Made by a program: the position numbers and the translations under genes. From Megasphaera hutchinsoni (GTDB taxonomy: Bacteria > Bacillota > Negativicutes > Veillonellales > Megasphaeraceae), in the NCBI RefSeq assembly GCF_001553405.1, contig NZ_KQ960925.1:43991-107990 (forward strand): 64,000 nt of DNA, given 5' to 3'. Below are positions 63,955 through 64,000 of this stretch, in pieces. How positions within the stretch are numbered: position 1 is the first letter of the stretch; every line of letters starts with the position of its first letter. Under the pieces are notes generated by a model that was given only the letters and a program-made list of their open reading frames with translations, was not told the DNA's origin and searched no databases.

Positions 63955-63983
63955 GCCCCGAAGCATTTGCTGGGGTTTTTTTT
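63955..63983 (+). terminator. FMN riboswitch terminator
   Basis: A stem of CCCC-GA-AGC with GCT-GGGG followed by eight T, about 25 nt after the aptamer. It would form when FMN is bound and end transcription before the gene. Confidence 0.8.
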
Positions 63984-64000
63984 ATGCCCGCAACTGCACG

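Overview
This 64 kb window is a stretch of bacterial chromosome from an anaerobic, diderm member of the Firmicutes, most likely Negativicutes (Veillonellales). Low-GC Firmicutes signs are a T-box valS leader, an L20-type infC-rpmI-rplT leader, FapR control of fatty-acid synthesis, MutS2 and strong GGAGG ribosome binding sites. Outer-membrane or anaerobic signs are a full Rnf complex, rubrerythrin, LL-diaminopimelate aminotransferase, a MacA/MacB-type exporter and an O-antigen-ligase-like protein. The genus cannot be fixed from sequence reading alone. I see no prophage, insertion sequence, CRISPR array or rRNA; one tRNA (Leu-CAA) is present.

Layout: 1-5.5 kb holds a truncated O-antigen ligase, a small HTH protein and the valS-folC operon behind a T-box. 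5.8-11 kb holds water-forming NADH oxidase, an unexplained 250-nt non-coding region and full-length pyruvate carboxylase. 11-14.3 kb holds tatA-tatC, a nitroreductase, tRNA-Leu and infC-rpmI-rplT, where infC starts at AUU. 14.5-24.6 kb holds rubrerythrin, two membrane proteins, truA-ecfT-ecfA2-ecfA1, a DUF805 protein, uppP, an isolated BrxF-like P-loop protein, an exported repeat protein and a lone ECF S component. 24.7-30.2 kb (+ strand) holds the MacA/MacB-type exporter, dapL and ychF. 30.3-40.7 kb holds a GlcD-type dehydrogenase, an ABC-F protein, an Lrp regulator and rnfCDGEAB-apbE. 41-46.8 kb holds pyrG, argS, a DUF1934 protein, a newly noted 51-codon gene and an alanine/glycine symporter. 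47-51.8 kb holds a sirtuin, mutS2 and a second, biotin-less carboxyltransferase. 52-60.8 kb is one long FapR-controlled operon, fapR-plsX-fabH-fabD-fabG-acpP-fabK-like-fabF-rnc-radical SAM. The right end holds a PC4-like protein, a YqgF-like/YitT/DUF3084 group and an FMN riboswitch whose target gene lies beyond the edge.

Physiology: the Rnf complex with ApbE (which attaches its FMN), NADH oxidase, a GlcD-type 2-hydroxyacid dehydrogenase and two C3/C4 carboxyltransferase proteins fit a fermenter that lives on lactate, pyruvate and dicarboxylates and conserves energy by ferredoxin:NAD+ ion pumping. Most of the window is housekeeping. The less ordinary items are the orphan BrxF-like protein, the structured region upstream of nox, the cysteine-cluster FabK-like protein, the four-repeat exported protein, the Rnf leader and the small gene at 45.1 kb.
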